Notes: generated by a model from the letters alone, not told the origin. A DNA stretch of 64,000 nucleotides from Endocalyx cinctus (GCA_001600455.1 BCKC01000005.1:3162001-3226000), one strand, 5' to 3'; shown: positions 24,074-35,455, counted from the first letter of the stretch. Numbers and translations are program-made.

Positions 24074-25552
24074 GTTCTCCTTCGGTCTATACAGATCATT
24101 TCCGATCTATTGATGACGCTTCGCAGTGATGAGCAACGTCTTAGATGTTGATACTATACCCCGAATTTTCTTTCTTGCTTGTTTATTTTCTTTTCGATTT
24201 CGATGATACCATTAGAACAAATCTTTTCGAGAGCCTTTCTTGCTGACAGCAAGTCATCCCGAATACTACGATTCCACTTTTGTTTTTAATTCAACGCAGC
24301 AAAGTGGTTCGTTAGCCTGATTCCTTTTCTTTTAAGGGCATTTGTTCTTCTTTTCCCTTCTCTGCTTTTCGTATTCAAATATTCGATAGTATCCGATTTT
24401 TTGTTCCCTTTTCTTTTACGCATATTCGTTTCCAGGCGATAACGAGTGGAGGATTGTGTCGGTCCTGGATGTAGAACAGCAGCATAATTATCACCTGGGT
24501 TGGCTATGGGAAATCAGGTTGCCTCCGCGACTACAATTTAATTTTGGGGGGAGCATCGCTATCGATCATACCAGAGACGTGAGAAACGCAGGACACGCAA
24601 TGAAATCCACAACTCGATATTTCAAATAATTCAAACCAAATTCTTTTTTTCCAAACAATTATTATGCGATTTGATATCCTTTTACAAATCTCCCTGTCAG
24701 ATTGAGCGAGAAAAAAAGGAACGTAATGAGCTGACGAGAGATAATTACACGAGAAAGAGAGAGTGAGAGATAGGAGAGAGGGGAGTTTGAAATGGAAACA
24801 CCAGTGCGTACCATGCACAATATGCGATTTGGATTCCAAAGAAGGGAAAAAAGAAATCTGGAGATCATATGGTCTACTCGAAGTTTTCCAAGTTTTATGG
24901 AAAATAGGATAATGCCCGGATCGATAGCCCCCTTTCTCTTGATTTAATTATGCTACATGGCCGTTTTTTTTTTTTTTTTTTTTAGAGCTTGACTTTTAGT
25001 TTGAACAAAAAAAAAAGTAGTGAAAAGTTGGAATGAAGTAATTCGGTACATTCTATGTTCCTCATCCTAATGCTGTCTGTTCGTGACTTTCTCCATAGAT
25101 TTGCCCCTATCGTGAAATCCACCGAGTCCAAAGCGAGAACCCAATGCAGAAAAAGGAGGAGGAACATTGAGAACATGGGAGAGTTTGACATGTGAACAAT
25201 ACTTGAAGAACCATGTGGTGGATGGGATAAGGTATATCTTTATTCTATCTCCAACACGAGACAAGCCTATCGTCTTCCGCCCTTCGTAAATCCGTATGTA
25301 ATAATTCCAACTCAAGAATGATAAATCATTATTATCCTCTTTTGTCTCGGTATTGTATATGGTACCTATACAGAGGTTTATGTTATGTATACACGGAAGA
25401 TATAAATATATATCCTACATCTGTTTATTGTATTACCCAAAAACCACGCCAACAAAACAACCCCAGACGCCGCTTCCTATCTTAGCTTCATGACCAAGGT
25501 GTAAGTGATAATAGAATAATACAAGGGGAAAGAGAAAGAAGAGATAAGAGCA
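24074..25552. other. Convergent intergenic region
   Basis: Lies between the ends of the Msb1-like gene (+) and Gup1 (-), so it should hold both 3' UTRs. Poly-T at about 24965-24984 and poly-A at about 25007-25017 stand out. The small ORFs (up to 102 codons) are not protein-like. Confidence 0.6.
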
Positions 25553-27925
25553 TCAACACTTCAAGTTGATACCTCTCCTCATTTCCGATTCTCGTAACTC
25601 GAACATGATCTGTACACCCATGAAAAAGACGAAACAGGCTCCGGCGAGGAAAAGGTAGCCTATGTTTTCCCCATTCACTCATTAGTAAATTAATTATCTT
25701 TTTTCTTCTTCTCCAAGCGCAGAAGAAAGAAGAAGGGGGAAAGGAAAAAAAAAAAAAAAACACATACCGGAGAAATTCTTCAAGATGCCGGCGATGATCA
25801 TCTTCAAGCCATCCAAGCCGACGGCGAAGCCGACGAGGTTAGCGGCCATCATCATGAGGATGTTCGCGACGGCGCCGACGCAGCAGATCATGCGGTAAGC
25901 GGTCGGGTTCGCCTCCCAGCGACGACGGGGGAACGCGAAGGCGGCGATCATCTCGGGCAGCATGAAGAAGACGACGAGCCAGCCCCAGACGAGGAGGCGC
26001 ATCTGGATATCGTGCCAGAGGGCGACGAAGGTGAAGACGAGGACGTACGTGAGGACGGACCGGACCGCCTTGAAGCCCGTCGCGAAGCTGGACCCGCCCA
26101 GAGGAACGTAGATGTACCGGATCGACCAGCGGTAGAAGCTGCGGTGCCAGCTGCGCCAGAACGCCAAAGTGCTCCAGTTGTCGCTGACGCAGCGGATCAT
26201 GTTCTCGGGCGGGTCGATGCCGTCGACGAGGGCCCAGAGGCGGAAGAAGCGCCAAGGGAGTAGCAATTTCAGCCAGATCAGGTGCAGGTTGAAGTAGCTG
26301 AGCAGCGAGAGCTGCGCGGGCGTGTAGTCGTACGACCACGAGTCCGGGCTCGCCTTCGCGATCGCTTGCACGTAGTCGTAGTGCAGGATCAGCTCCATCC
26401 CCAGCAGCGCGAGCCCGAACCGGACCGCGTATCGGACCGTGCGGCCTAGCTCGATCGTCGCGGATCGGTACCGCTGCTGCGAGATGAAGTCGTTGAAGGT
26501 GATGATCGGCCCCGTCAGGTACAGCGGTGCGTAAATGGCGTAGGCGATGTAGTTCTTAAAGGAAAAGTCCTTGGCTTGCGCTGGGATGGATACTCGATCG
26601 CGTTCGCTGAGAGAGGAGGGATCTACCTGCTTCTATTTTTGCGAGTGAAGTTATGATGTCAGTATTTACAGTATACGCATGGGGGGTTTTTTTTTTCCGG
26701 AGTCGTGGTATGAAATTGAAATCGAAGAACATCAAGGGGTGGGGGAAATCACCTCTACAGGACTGTAACTCCTCCGGTCCAGACTCCAATAATAATCCAA
26801 GTTGAAGCTAATGAGTCGCAACACGGTAATATTAAAGAGGATCTCCCACCTGCCCATAAGACCGCCGTAACTATCGAGCCACCTACCCCAAGCGACCAGG
26901 TTCCCGGCGCCGGAATCGAGCAGGGAGTTGCGAACGGGGGGCAAGGACACGAAGGCGGCCATGTCGGCAAACTTGTAGCCCTTGCCGAGGTCGTTCGCGA
27001 ACAGGATCCCGACGTTGAAGATCCAGGTGGCGGCGGGGACGTACCGCCTCGGCAGCGTCGTCGCGACCTGGTAGTTGGCGTACAGGATGATTAAGATCTT
27101 GAAGGCGGAAACGCCGTGCAGGGCGACGAGGTACGCGAGCGCGAAGCCGAAGTCGAACGAGGCCCGGCGGTGTAGGCGCTGGTCGGCTTCCTCGAGGGTC
27201 GGGCGCGCGCGCTCGGGCGGCCCTCCTCGCGCCGATGAAGACGATGATGATCGGGTCGACGATACGATCGCTTCGTACAGTCGTCGCAGGAGGGGGTGGC
27301 AGATCAGGAGGCCGATCACGTACGGCAGGTTGCCTCGAAAGCTGCGGTATTGCGCGTCCGATATGTCCTGCGGAATATGAGATGAAAGATTAGGGCGCTT
27401 GTTCGCAGATGTCCGTGTTTTTTTTTTCCTTCTCCCCCCGAATTCTTCTGTTTCGTTATTATCCCCTAGCACTACTAGGAAGGTTAAAGGGGGGAAAGTA
27501 TGGAGGGGCCTACGTACAATCTTGCGACCCGGAATCCACCCCGGCGAGAGAAAGCGCTCATATTTCCTATAATTCGGGTCGGTGGCTAATTTATTGTCAA
27601 TTTCGTTCTGCAGTTTTCGCATATTTTAATTTGGTTATTGTATTGTCATACGTCTGGAGGCATCATACGCTACGTAGAACATGTAGGGTATGGCGAAGCC
27701 GAGGAGTATATAGTAAATGTAGAATTCCGGGGTATTCCATTTCGATTTAGTGGCGGTAGGTGAAGACGGGCTCTTAAATTTAGACGCCCGCTCTTTGCTC
27801 GCGACGGCGGCATCGTCATTTCGAGCTTCTATTACGGTTTGATAAGGGGTCGAGGACGTATTGGTAAAGCGAGTGTCGAGGGTGTCGAGATCGTACGTGG
27901 AACGAAGGAAGGAGAATAGACCCAT
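25553..27925 (-). CDS. gup1: MBOAT O-acyltransferase Gup1
   Basis: Five exons give 642 residues: 27925-27652, 27585-27518, 27367-26753, 26632-25768, 25659-25553. Gup1 is an ER membrane-bound O-acyltransferase that remodels the lipid of GPI anchors by adding a long acyl chain to the lyso form, and it affects glycerol uptake, rafts and the cell wall. Visible blocks are PYMFYVAYDASR, LSPGWIPGRKI followed by DAQYRSFRGNLPY, YVPAATWIFN, RWEILFNITVLRLISFN with DYYWSLDRRS, LSERDRV, FNLHLIWLKLLLPWRFFRLW, then the MBOAT core with WRSWHRS (His482) and ALWHD (conserved His526). Many hydrophobic spans fit a polytopic protein. For exon 4, three AG acceptors lie within six bases in the same frame; I chose the one giving KQVDPSSLSERDRV. 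A Ser-rich cytosolic loop at about 147-165 is longer than I expect. The donor of the last intron is followed by a poly-T tract. Confidence 0.93.
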
Positions 27926-28474
27926 GGTTAATGTTACGAGTCCAGGGACATGCTTATTATAATTACAAGCTTTTTTTCAAGGGAAGGTCAGCGGTGATCG
28001 AAGGTTTCACGACATGAAAAGAAGAATTAATATAAAATGTATAACGATCGTAAGATGTTTGAACCTTCATAAAGTCGACGCAAACATTGATGAAGACATG
28101 TATGCATCTGCAGTGAATAAAAAAAATAATAAAATAAAACAGGTTCAAGGGGTTGAAGTACCAAAAAAACGCGGGTTACACGTATCTTTACCATAAAAAA
28201 TGTGGAGTTTTGCTGCAGCTAAAAGAGCTTAGACAAATGGTACTTTCAGGGGTTTTAATGGTTGATTATGCACCTTATGATTAGCATATTATAGGGGGAA
28301 TGGATGTACCTAAGTACTCTGTACTCTCAGCAGCTACAAATCACAAGATTCGGTGAAGGTGAATCTGAATCATCCAACTCCCTCATTCATCCTATCTCTC
28401 AATAATGCCGTACTCCTTTTAATTTAGTTTCAAATCCAAGAAAATAAAAAGCCGAGAAAGAAACCCGCCAAATA
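27926..28474. other. Divergent promoter region
   Basis: About 550 bases between the Gup1 start (-) and the F-box-like gene start (+). It is AT-rich, with an A-rich run at 28116-28137 and CTAAGTACTCTGTACTC at about 28310-28326. No gene or clear element was seen. Confidence 0.55.
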
Positions 28475-29257
28475 ATGGTAAAGGCAAAGAGCGTTATTGC
28501 TTCACGTCCTAAATCTATTTCAAGATGGAAACCTAAAGGTCCCTTCAGGTATTCTGATCTCCCGCCTGAGTTAAGAACTCAAGTTCTTGAATATTTTATC
28601 CTCGAGAGCGAATCTCGTAAAGATGTTTTCCAGCTATTTTTGACCTGTCGATGGGTCTACGTCGAGGCCGCCTCTGTATTCTATCGTGAGGTCGTACTTG
28701 ATAATATGAACCTTCGCGATTTAGAAGATCCATTCTTAACAGCGACACCTCTCACTACGCTATCGCCCCGTCTATACGTGCAGAACTTGGCCATCAAGTT
28801 CTGCATGCAAAATCAGATGCGACTCTTCACAGAATCCTACGTACCCGCTCTACGGGAGATGGCCGACAAGGGAGATCTACACTCTCTCAGCCTGATTATC
28901 GGGAGTCGGTTCCCTTCGGATGACTTTTGGGGCCTGGGATCGTCAGATGGGCCCGAAGTTCCACTTTATCGGGGCAAGAAGAACCAACATTCCATCTTGG
29001 CCCCCATGTTCGTCTCCGAACCCCCTTTTCAAAAATTCGTCAAGTTTCTTAAAGAGTTGAGAATTTCGAAGTTGAAGCTATGCGTCGACGCTAGGGATCA
29101 TAATCCTTTCTGGTGCCAATTCCACCGTACGCGCCTCGGCACCGACGGACGCTACTGCTCTGGCGAGTGGCCGGGTAAAACCACCTTGCTAAAAATTGAC
29201 CGGAAAGCGCTAATTCGGACCGTCTTGGGAGTTCGATATATCGATTCTCGGTGCTGA
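28475..29257 (+). CDS. F-box-like fungal protein, unknown substrate
   Basis: An intronless ORF of 260 residues. After a basic N-terminal 25 residues comes an F-box-like segment at about 28-75 (SDLPPELRTQVLEYFILE, then FLTCRWVYVEAASVFYREVV). This layout, a short LPxELR-type box followed by a Tyr-rich helix, is common to a large expanded group of ascomycete proteins that may bind Skp1 or act as structural domains. The rest (SLIIGSRFPSDDFW, ELRISKLKLCVDARD) has no known motif. It is shorter than most members. The function is unknown. Confidence 0.6.
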   Translation: MVKAKSVIASRPKSISRWKPKGPFRYSDLPPELRTQVLEYFILESESRKDVFQLFLTCRWVYVEAASVFYREVVLDNMNLRDLEDPFLTATPLTTLSPRLYVQNLAIKFCMQNQMRLFTESYVPALREMADKGDLHSLSLIIGSRFPSDDFWGLGSSDGPEVPLYRGKKNQHSILAPMFVSEPPFQKFVKFLKELRISKLKLCVDARDHNPFWCQFHRTRLGTDGRYCSGEWPGKTTLLKIDRKALIRTVLGVRYIDSRC

Positions 29258-30020
29258 CTTTGAATTCGATGCTTTTTTTTTTTTCAATAAAGAGAAGATT
29301 GGAAACTCTCTGCGCTAATTGCTACGCCGATAAACTTTTTTTTTCTCCCTTGGGATACATCTGCATGTAATCATTATCCGATTATGCTGAATCTTATTGG
29401 AGATCTATCTGGCTGCCTGGATGGAGATCTAGGGTGAGAAAACCCGCGGAGGCCGACTTTCGAGACTAGTCCCACATCAAAACTCGCATTCGGGTCAAGA
29501 ACATATCAGGGGTAACTTCGCGACAGTAGTTGAAAAAAACAGGTACTTGTACTGCGTATTATTAGTGTCTACCCTAAGTAGCATATATGTAGGACTTCCA
29601 CGTCGTAAGTTGAAACTGGGGTACATTTATTATAAAAATAGAAACAGCTTGTCCAAGCTTTTATCTGACGATTCAAACTTCTTACGAATTCCGAATCCCT
29701 TTCTCGATTTTTCTACAATGTATACACGTACGTTCTCCGGGGGCAAACCCGGCCGTGTCCATCCGCATCCCAGACTATCTAGGGCCCCAACATAGAATGG
29801 ATGGGATAAATAGGACTTTGTCCGCATCATCTACGATTAGCTTAGAAGCAAACCAATTATTGACTACTTATTATTAACTCTTGAATATATCTACTCTCGT
29901 ACGTAGAACTTAATTATATCTTAATTGAGGCCTTTCCCAACTAGTTTTAGCTTGCAATATTCGGCTACGCCCGCTACGCTTTATAGTTGCAATTGGAAAG
30001 ATCTCGCGAGATTTACCGTC
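29258..30020. other. Spacer between F-box-like and acyltransferase genes
   Basis: AT-rich, with poly-T at about 29273-29284. No coding evidence: the ORFs at 29547 and 29630 lie on opposite strands of the same DNA and neither has protein-like features. Confidence 0.5.
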
Positions 30021-31715
30021 ATGGCTACGATAAAGGAGAACAATGACTTATCAAAGTCAAAATCAAGGATCATTCGACATCTTGGACCTGTGTAAGTGTA
30101 ATATACTGCCCCCGATATTCTGCATGTAGGGTATAGACTAACATTCTTATCAAGAGAGAAATTCATATCAATACCTCATGCTTTCAAGTATCAAATTACG
30201 CAAATGATATCATGTCGATATACCATTCCAGAGAGACTCCGAAATCCAGCGGCGCGAGCGGATATGGCCAAGAGAATCGAGCTGGCCGTCGCTGGCGCTG
30301 TATTAGACCATCCCATGCTCTGTGTTGGTGTAAGAGGCGAGCGTTCAAAGAAACCGGCATTTGTCGAGCTCGACTCCATTGATCTCTCTCATCATATCCA
30401 ATGGAAAGTCTTCGACCCCGAAAAATACCCCGGCAACTATGATCGCTTTTTCGTAGACGAGAACGAGATGCAGCTAGATCGGCCATACGAGGACCTCGAG
30501 ACGAAACCCGGTTGGCGGATCCTCGCGCTCCAGGACACCGAGTCGGGACCTTTTGTGGACCTGATATTTAACTGGGCTCACGTGTTTACCGACGGGATGG
30601 GTGTCAAGGCTTTTCACAAAACGCTGTTCGCGCACCTGAACCGCCTCCCTTCGACGTCGCCGTCGAATGTTCCGGTGCAGTTAGAGGGCCACATCCTTAA
30701 ATTATCTCCTTCGACCGTGAGAAAATACCTCCCTCCACCGATAAGCGCGCTCGCCAAGTTCCCCATAACGCCTAAATTTGCGGTAAAGACGCTCTGGAAG
30801 GAGCTTATCTGCCCGCCTATGCTGGCCAAGCCATCCGACACGGTGGCGCACTGGGCCCCTATCAAAGCAACGCCTTGCAAGACGCGTCAGCGCGTGACCT
30901 TCCTGCCGCACGAGAAGCTGCAAAATATCCTGGTCGCCTGTCGAGAGCATAAAACGACCCTGACAGGTCTCCTGACTGCTATCTTCTTAATTTCCCTGTC
31001 TTGTCGCGTGAGCGAGGACGAGGCAAAGGGGTTCACCCTCGTGAACGCGACCAACATGCGACCATTCCTGCCGCGCAAGCCCGAGCGTTTTCCGTGGTTC
31101 GTCCCCGAGCAAACAATGGCGAACTTCGTTTCTATCTGCCACCACAGATTCGAGGCCGGATTCGTCGCCGGCGTCAGGCGCGCTCGTTCCGCTTCCTCTC
31201 GAGCCGACGCCAACGCCGAAAAGCAAGGTGTGGGTCAGGTGCACCCCGAGCTCGAGGAACACCTATGGACCGCGGCCACCAAGACACGGGACGACCTGCA
31301 AAAGTTTATACAACGAGGCCTTAAGAACAACCTGCTTGGTCTCGTTAACCTCTCGTCGAGCTGGGAAGGCTATTATGAAGACTTGCTTCGCAAGCCTAGG
31401 GAGATGTCCGTTGCGCTTACCAACATAGGGGTGTTCGACGGCACTGCGCCGCCATCTTCTCAGGAAAAAAAAGAACAAAAAGAAGAAGAAGAGGAAGAAG
31501 TATGGACGATGCAGAGGCCGACTTTCTCTTGTTCGGCCGATGTGCTCTCAGGTGCCTTCTGTGCAGCTGTCGTGGCCGTCAAGGGTGGAGACTTGTCCAT
31601 CTCTATTACGTGGCAGGACTGCGTCGTCGATATTGAGCTTGCCGAGGCGGTATTCGCTGACTTGGAAGCGTGGTTGAAGTTTGTTGGGGAGAAGAAGAGC
31701 GAAAAGCAGATATAA
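30021..31715 (+). CDS. Alcohol acetyltransferase (AATase)-like acyltransferase
   Basis: Two exons, 30021-30091 and 30155-31715, give 543 residues. The first Met of the longer uninterrupted ORF (30204) would lose the family's N-terminal R-LGP block. An exon from 30021 with a GTAAGT donor, a CTAAC branch point and an AAG acceptor restores IIRHLGPVEKF. The family resembles the condensation/BAHD fold and includes yeast Atf1/Atf2, which make acetate esters from acetyl-CoA. The active-site HxxxDG is present as HVFTDG (His166-Gly171), within the family-typical sequence IFNWAHVFTDGMG. A second block, FLPHEKLQNILVACREHKT, matches the mid-domain helix. A KKEQKEEEEEE insert near residue 470 is low complexity. 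There is no signal peptide or membrane anchor. The substrate is unknown; it could act on sterols or alcohols. Confidence 0.75.
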
Positions 31716-33079
31716 TTAAGTGCATGTTTTCAAGTTTTGGAATCACAGTTTAGGACAAGTTAGTGCTGCCTGAATGTACTTACCTAAATCGTTCTGTCAA
31801 GTATATAGGTTTTGATCTTCCTACGAAGGAGCGTTAATATGAAGCTCTTGTACGATAGCCATTGGCGCGATACTCAAGATACTCTTCACGGAGAAATAGA
31901 CAGTCACATTGCGCATAAATTATACTGCATCGTAATATCATTTTTTCCCCATCTCCTATGTTGTGGTTATTCAACTATACTGTACTCTTCTCTGCCACTT
32001 GATAGACTAAATCGTGAGCTGAGCGTAAATTATCACGTTCGTTATAAACAGTGATGAATAGAAAATCAACTCCTATTACATACTCTTTTTGCTATTAAAT
32101 TAACTGTGAAAATCGGTACCTTGTAGATTGTCTCCCCTTCGAGTAAACTCCCCGTGAGTCCTTCCATGCCGTCTAATAGTATTTAGCCCCTATCTGAAAT
32201 TTGGGTATCACCATATGTGTCCCCATTGCGGGGATTGACGCGCTACTCATCGCGACAGTAGCTGCATAATCTCTAGCACAACATTACAATTACATAGTTG
32301 GGGCAACTTTAGGAAAGTCCGTATAACAGTCGGGAAGCTATTTGGCCGAGTAGAAGTCATCATACGCGCAACTCTGACACGGGTCTCGGTATCCGCGGCC
32401 TGGTCCGCGCAGTTCGCATTGACGTCACCGGCAAGGGCATCAACTAGCTTAGTATATTGACTTGCGGCACAACGTCACAAGAATGAATCATGCATTAATC
32501 AAAACTCATCCCTTTCTAGTGTGTGAGCCATTTTCTCCACAGCCTGCTTGGTAAATAGCCACTGCAGAAGCTAGTACTTACATCTAGGTAACGGTAAACT
32601 AAGGTGGTGTGTGGGTAGGTAACTTCACGCCGGTGTGGCTGTAGCCAAGACATTTCTGCAGACTCTGAGCTCACGCCACCTTTAACCACGATACATCTAT
32701 AACGAGCAGTACATAATTCAAACATGAGCTGAGCCTCGTCTAAAAGTGCCGTCATATGAGGTACACCGAAGCAACCAGCCAGTAATGACATGCCACGACC
32801 TTATCGCATACTACTTGATGTATATTTTGGTCGTAGGTGTTGGTTACTTCGAACCCTGTTGATCCGATATAAGAGCCGCATTATACACACTCTCTAATTA
32901 CGAGAGCCGACAATAATTTGGGCTATAAAGTCACAACGGGAGCATTAATGATAAGTCCTGTGAGTGCAACATTGACCTAAAATTTACTTCACAACATAGC
33001 TGAAGAGAACTCAACCCTTAACGAACTAAGCAGTCAATCTCTAAAGAATTCTTATAATACTGCAGAGCCATTAAAAAAA
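31716..33079. other. Spacer before the motif-protein cluster
   Basis: About 1.36 kb, AT-rich, with no supportable gene. The 80- and 91-codon ORFs (31812 +, 32516 -) show no domain or hydrophobic pattern typical of a protein. The last bases (AAAAAAATGAG) give an A-rich start context for the small ORF at 33080. Confidence 0.5.
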
Positions 33080-33441
33080 ATGAGTTACCAATCTAGAACA
33101 GTCCCGAAAACGCAGAACCGAGAGCAGAACGCAAAGGGGAAGCACGACATCTACGACATGCTCGATCGTGAGGCAGGTCAAAGTGCGGAAAAGACAGCGC
33201 TCGTGTCATCTTCCGCCCCGAGAGGGGCCTCTGACTCACGCTCGGCAGCGTCCGCAAATGCGACCACGGCCTCCCAGCCTCGGGAGAAGACGGATAATAG
33301 TCCCACGGCTGTCTTCATTGGCGGCGACACTCATAAATCTGCCGTTGTGGGTAGAGATTTCGATGCCTCAGACAAAATCGTGTTCAGTAAGTGATCGGAT
33401 GCTACTTGGACTAACTAGATAAACACCGTGCAGAAGGATGA
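33080..33441 (+). CDS. Small motif protein A (C-terminal GGD amyloid-like motif)
   Basis: The first exon, 33080-33386, encodes about 102 residues: a polar, Ala/Ser/Thr/Gln/Lys-rich low-complexity N-terminus (1-76) and a hydrophobic, beta-prone C-terminal motif at about 77-103 (VFIGGDTHKSAVVGRD, then KIVF). A GTAAGT donor, an ACTAAC branch point and a CAG acceptor define a 47-nt intron (33387-33433). If spliced, the protein ends three bases into a TGA at 33439-33441, finishing in KIVFKG. If unspliced, it ends KIVFSK at 33392. Either way the motif is C-terminal. The same motif type occurs in the neighbouring hydrolase and NLR, so I infer a role in their signalling (adaptor, amplifier or decoy). 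It is too short and simple to recognise by homology. Coding status is supported by the motif, the splice signals and the context. Confidence 0.6.
33308..33388 (+). other. GGD motif copy 1 (protein A, C-terminus)
   Basis: Encodes residues 77-103: alternating hydrophobic residues, GGD, S-A-V-V, GRD, then IVF. It is listed apart because the same pattern recurs in three adjacent genes. Confidence 0.6.
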
Positions 33442-33710
33442 CAGCTAACGTACATGAAGAAGCGGAAACTCCGGAAGCTGCACGCCAGAGAGCCGAGGTA
33501 TGGCTTTCTCTTCTAATACCTGATATTTCTGACATAGAGATGCTAATAAGTACCCTGTTTACCTAGCGGAAGAATAAGGAGGGCAAACCAAAGTCCACAC
33601 TGCAGCTTTCCCCTGGCACAATCGGCGGTGTCTATGTAGGCGGCGATGTGAATGATTCTGCTGTCCCAGCAAGAGATCTTAAAACTAAGGAGATCGTTTT
33701 TGGTGCATAA
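33438..33710 (+). CDS. Small motif protein B (C-terminal GGD amyloid-like motif)
   Basis: Two exons, 33438-33497 and 33567-33710, give 67 residues. The intron has a GTATGG donor, a TGCTAATAAG branch region and a CTAG acceptor. Residues 1-37 are charged and helical-looking (EEAETPEAARQRAERKNKEG). Residues 38-67 hold the motif (GVYVGGDVNDSAVPARD, then KEIVFGA) and end the protein. Its ATG overlaps the TGA that ends protein A after splicing (ATGA at 33438-33441), in the next frame. It may be a separate protein, a stop-restart product of the same mRNA, or the second half of one two-motif protein split by a 1-nt indel. The ending (IVFGA) is close to the hydrolase ending (LTFGAV). Confidence 0.6.
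33618..33707 (+). other. GGD motif copy 2 (protein B, C-terminus)
   Basis: Residues 38-67 of protein B. It shares GGD, S-A-V, the RD pair and the terminal IVF with copy 1, and the FGA ending with copy 3. The two motifs in the tandem small genes are the most alike of the four. Confidence 0.6.
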
Positions 33711-33991
33711 AACAGATAACGACTCAACTGAGCTGATGTCGCTTGAGGCTAAGGAAAGGTTACAGTTTTGTGCTAGTTAGTCGGCCAATTTGGCTCTTAG
33801 TTACTTCAAATCTTCTCAAATTACTTGATTTTTTATACTCCCCTAAAATAACATATTCAAAATTCCTTAGAGTGCCACATGCATGCTAACACATGAGTGC
33901 ATAATTATATCATGAACTGAAGATTGTTAAGAAATTCTGCGACAAAGTGAGCAAATTTTTATTGGGTCAATTGTAGTAATCAATTAATTAA

Positions 33992-35455
33992 TTAATTAAG
34001 GGGCAGAGTAAGTAATCTCTGAGGATAATACAGCATATACTGCGGCATGCCTTGCGACGAGAGGGATCTTGCCGGCAGGATAGCCACGACATACTTCTCA
34101 TAGTCTCGGCTGTCCGTTGTACTCATCGCACGGATAAGACGAGCCATGAATTCCCTCAGAAACCGATCGAGGTCTTCTTCACCCTCTATATGAGGTAATA
34201 GCCCTGACATGGATTGAAGCCCGCCCTTGGACCTCTTGCTGGCCGCTTCTGACCTTCTGTTCTGTTGGTGATACTCGGCATCCCGAACTTGTTGCTCCAT
34301 TTTCTCTGAAATATCCCGAGAACGCCAATTTTCTTTTGAGCTTGGACTTTTCATTTCGGGGATGTATTCTTCTTCCTCTTCAACCTTGCCGTCGAACTTG
34401 TTGGATATCGCTCGATCTGGACTCGGGACCCTGACGCGACGAACTTTGCGCTTATATGGTGGTTTGGGTACAAGACGTTTCTTCTGACTGCGAATATTAT
34501 AGCTCGGTTTTGAAGGAGCTTGACAATCGCCTGGAAGATCTGTTTTGGTTTTCTCATGCCAAATCTTCAAGCTTGCTTCCATAAATAGATTTATCAGCCG
34601 CTGGAGTGAGTCCTTTGTTTCGGCATCATCTTTTATCGAGCTTAGAATATCTCGACTAGGTGGATCAAGCTCGACATTAGGTATTACTGGTGAGCTTGGC
34701 ATCTCGCTGTGAGGAGTCTGTGGAGGTGTCGGAGGTCTATACACACGCGGTGTCGGCGCGGAAGACATGTTGACTAATGGCGACAGTGGTCTTCGTTTCG
34801 CGGATGGGTGTGAGTTCTTCACCTCTGACGGTGGACGAACCCTGGCTTTTGACAGTGATCTGCGAGCCGGAACATGATCTTCTTCTGTCTTATTCTGTTG
34901 CCCGGTATTGTTCTCTGGGACGATTATATTGATCGTGGTGGACTTGTCTTTTGTCCTCGCTCTTCGGCTCTTTCCCGTTGCAGTTTGAGTGTTTGGGCCA
35001 TTTGCCTCGCGCATGCGGCGTCGCCGCTCTGCCCTGTACTTATCGGCTTGTTCTTCTTGTCTCTTGTTACTGTTTACTTGGGCGCGATGCTCATGATTAT
35101 GCTTCTGGTGCACTCTTCTTCCCCTTCCCTCGTAATCTGTCTCTCTATAATCGTTATATGCGCGAGCGACCCGTGATGGATCCATGGTGGGAAGATGCAT
35201 AGAATGTCGCCGTGAGTGATGTCGCGGAGCAGGTATTGGCTCTGGGAACATCGCCGGCGACCGCATCGGTGGTGGCCTCACTATCGGCTCATGAGGCATG
35301 TGTGGTGGATACTGACCGGGTGCGGGTCGCCATGGTCTCGCGGATGAATGAGGTAGTGGCGGAGGAGGTGGAAGCGATGGACCAGGTCCATAGAATTGTG
35401 GGTAATTTGGAGGACGTTGGCCCGGGAAATGTGGCCCGGAATAGGGGCCGGACAT
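33992..35455 (-). CDS. Disordered, basic, proline-rich protein, unknown function
   Basis: An intronless frame from the ATG at 35455 gives 487 residues. The frame is open further upstream but has no ATG there: the ATG at 35516 is in another frame and stops at once. The N-terminus is Pro/His/Gly-rich (PPPPPLPHS, PRHHSRRHSMH). The middle is strongly basic with several candidate nuclear signals (RRRRMRE, KSRRARTK, KKRLVPKPPYKRKVRRVRV) and a PPTPPQTPHSE stretch. A more ordered, helical C-terminus (EEDLDRFLREFMARLIRAM) ends the protein. I recognise no domain. Composition suggests a nuclear or RNA/DNA-associated protein. It lies inside the motif-gene cluster, opposite in strand, but does not carry the GGD motif. 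A spliced 5' exon is possible, as the ATG directly follows CATAGC. Confidence 0.6.
   Translation of the reverse strand: MSGPYSGPHFPGQRPPNYPQFYGPGPSLPPPPPLPHSSARPWRPAPGQYPPHMPHEPIVRPPPMRSPAMFPEPIPAPRHHSRRHSMHLPTMDPSRVARAYNDYRETDYEGRGRRVHQKHNHEHRAQVNSNKRQEEQADKYRAERRRRMREANGPNTQTATGKSRRARTKDKSTTINIIVPENNTGQQNKTEEDHVPARRSLSKARVRPPSEVKNSHPSAKRRPLSPLVNMSSAPTPRVYRPPTPPQTPHSEMPSSPVIPNVELDPPSRDILSSIKDDAETKDSLQRLINLFMEASLKIWHEKTKTDLPGDCQAPSKPSYNIRSQKKRLVPKPPYKRKVRRVRVPSPDRAISNKFDGKVEEEEEYIPEMKSPSSKENWRSRDISEKMEQQVRDAEYHQQNRRSEAASKRSKGGLQSMSGLLPHIEGEEDLDRFLREFMARLIRAMSTTDSRDYEKYVVAILPARSLSSQGMPQYMLYYPQRLLTLPLN

Noticed and set aside
30204..31715. Starting the acyltransferase at the Met at 30204
   Set aside because: It would drop the conserved N-terminal block; an upstream exon with ideal splice signals restores it.
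32849..32890. A GGTTCGA word resembling a tRNA B-box (minus strand)
   Set aside because: No A-box at the right distance and no pairing T-stem.
33080..33392. Protein A as a chance ORF
   Set aside because: Rejected as chance because its C-terminal motif recurs in protein B and in the nearby hydrolase and NLR, and intron signals follow at the right place.
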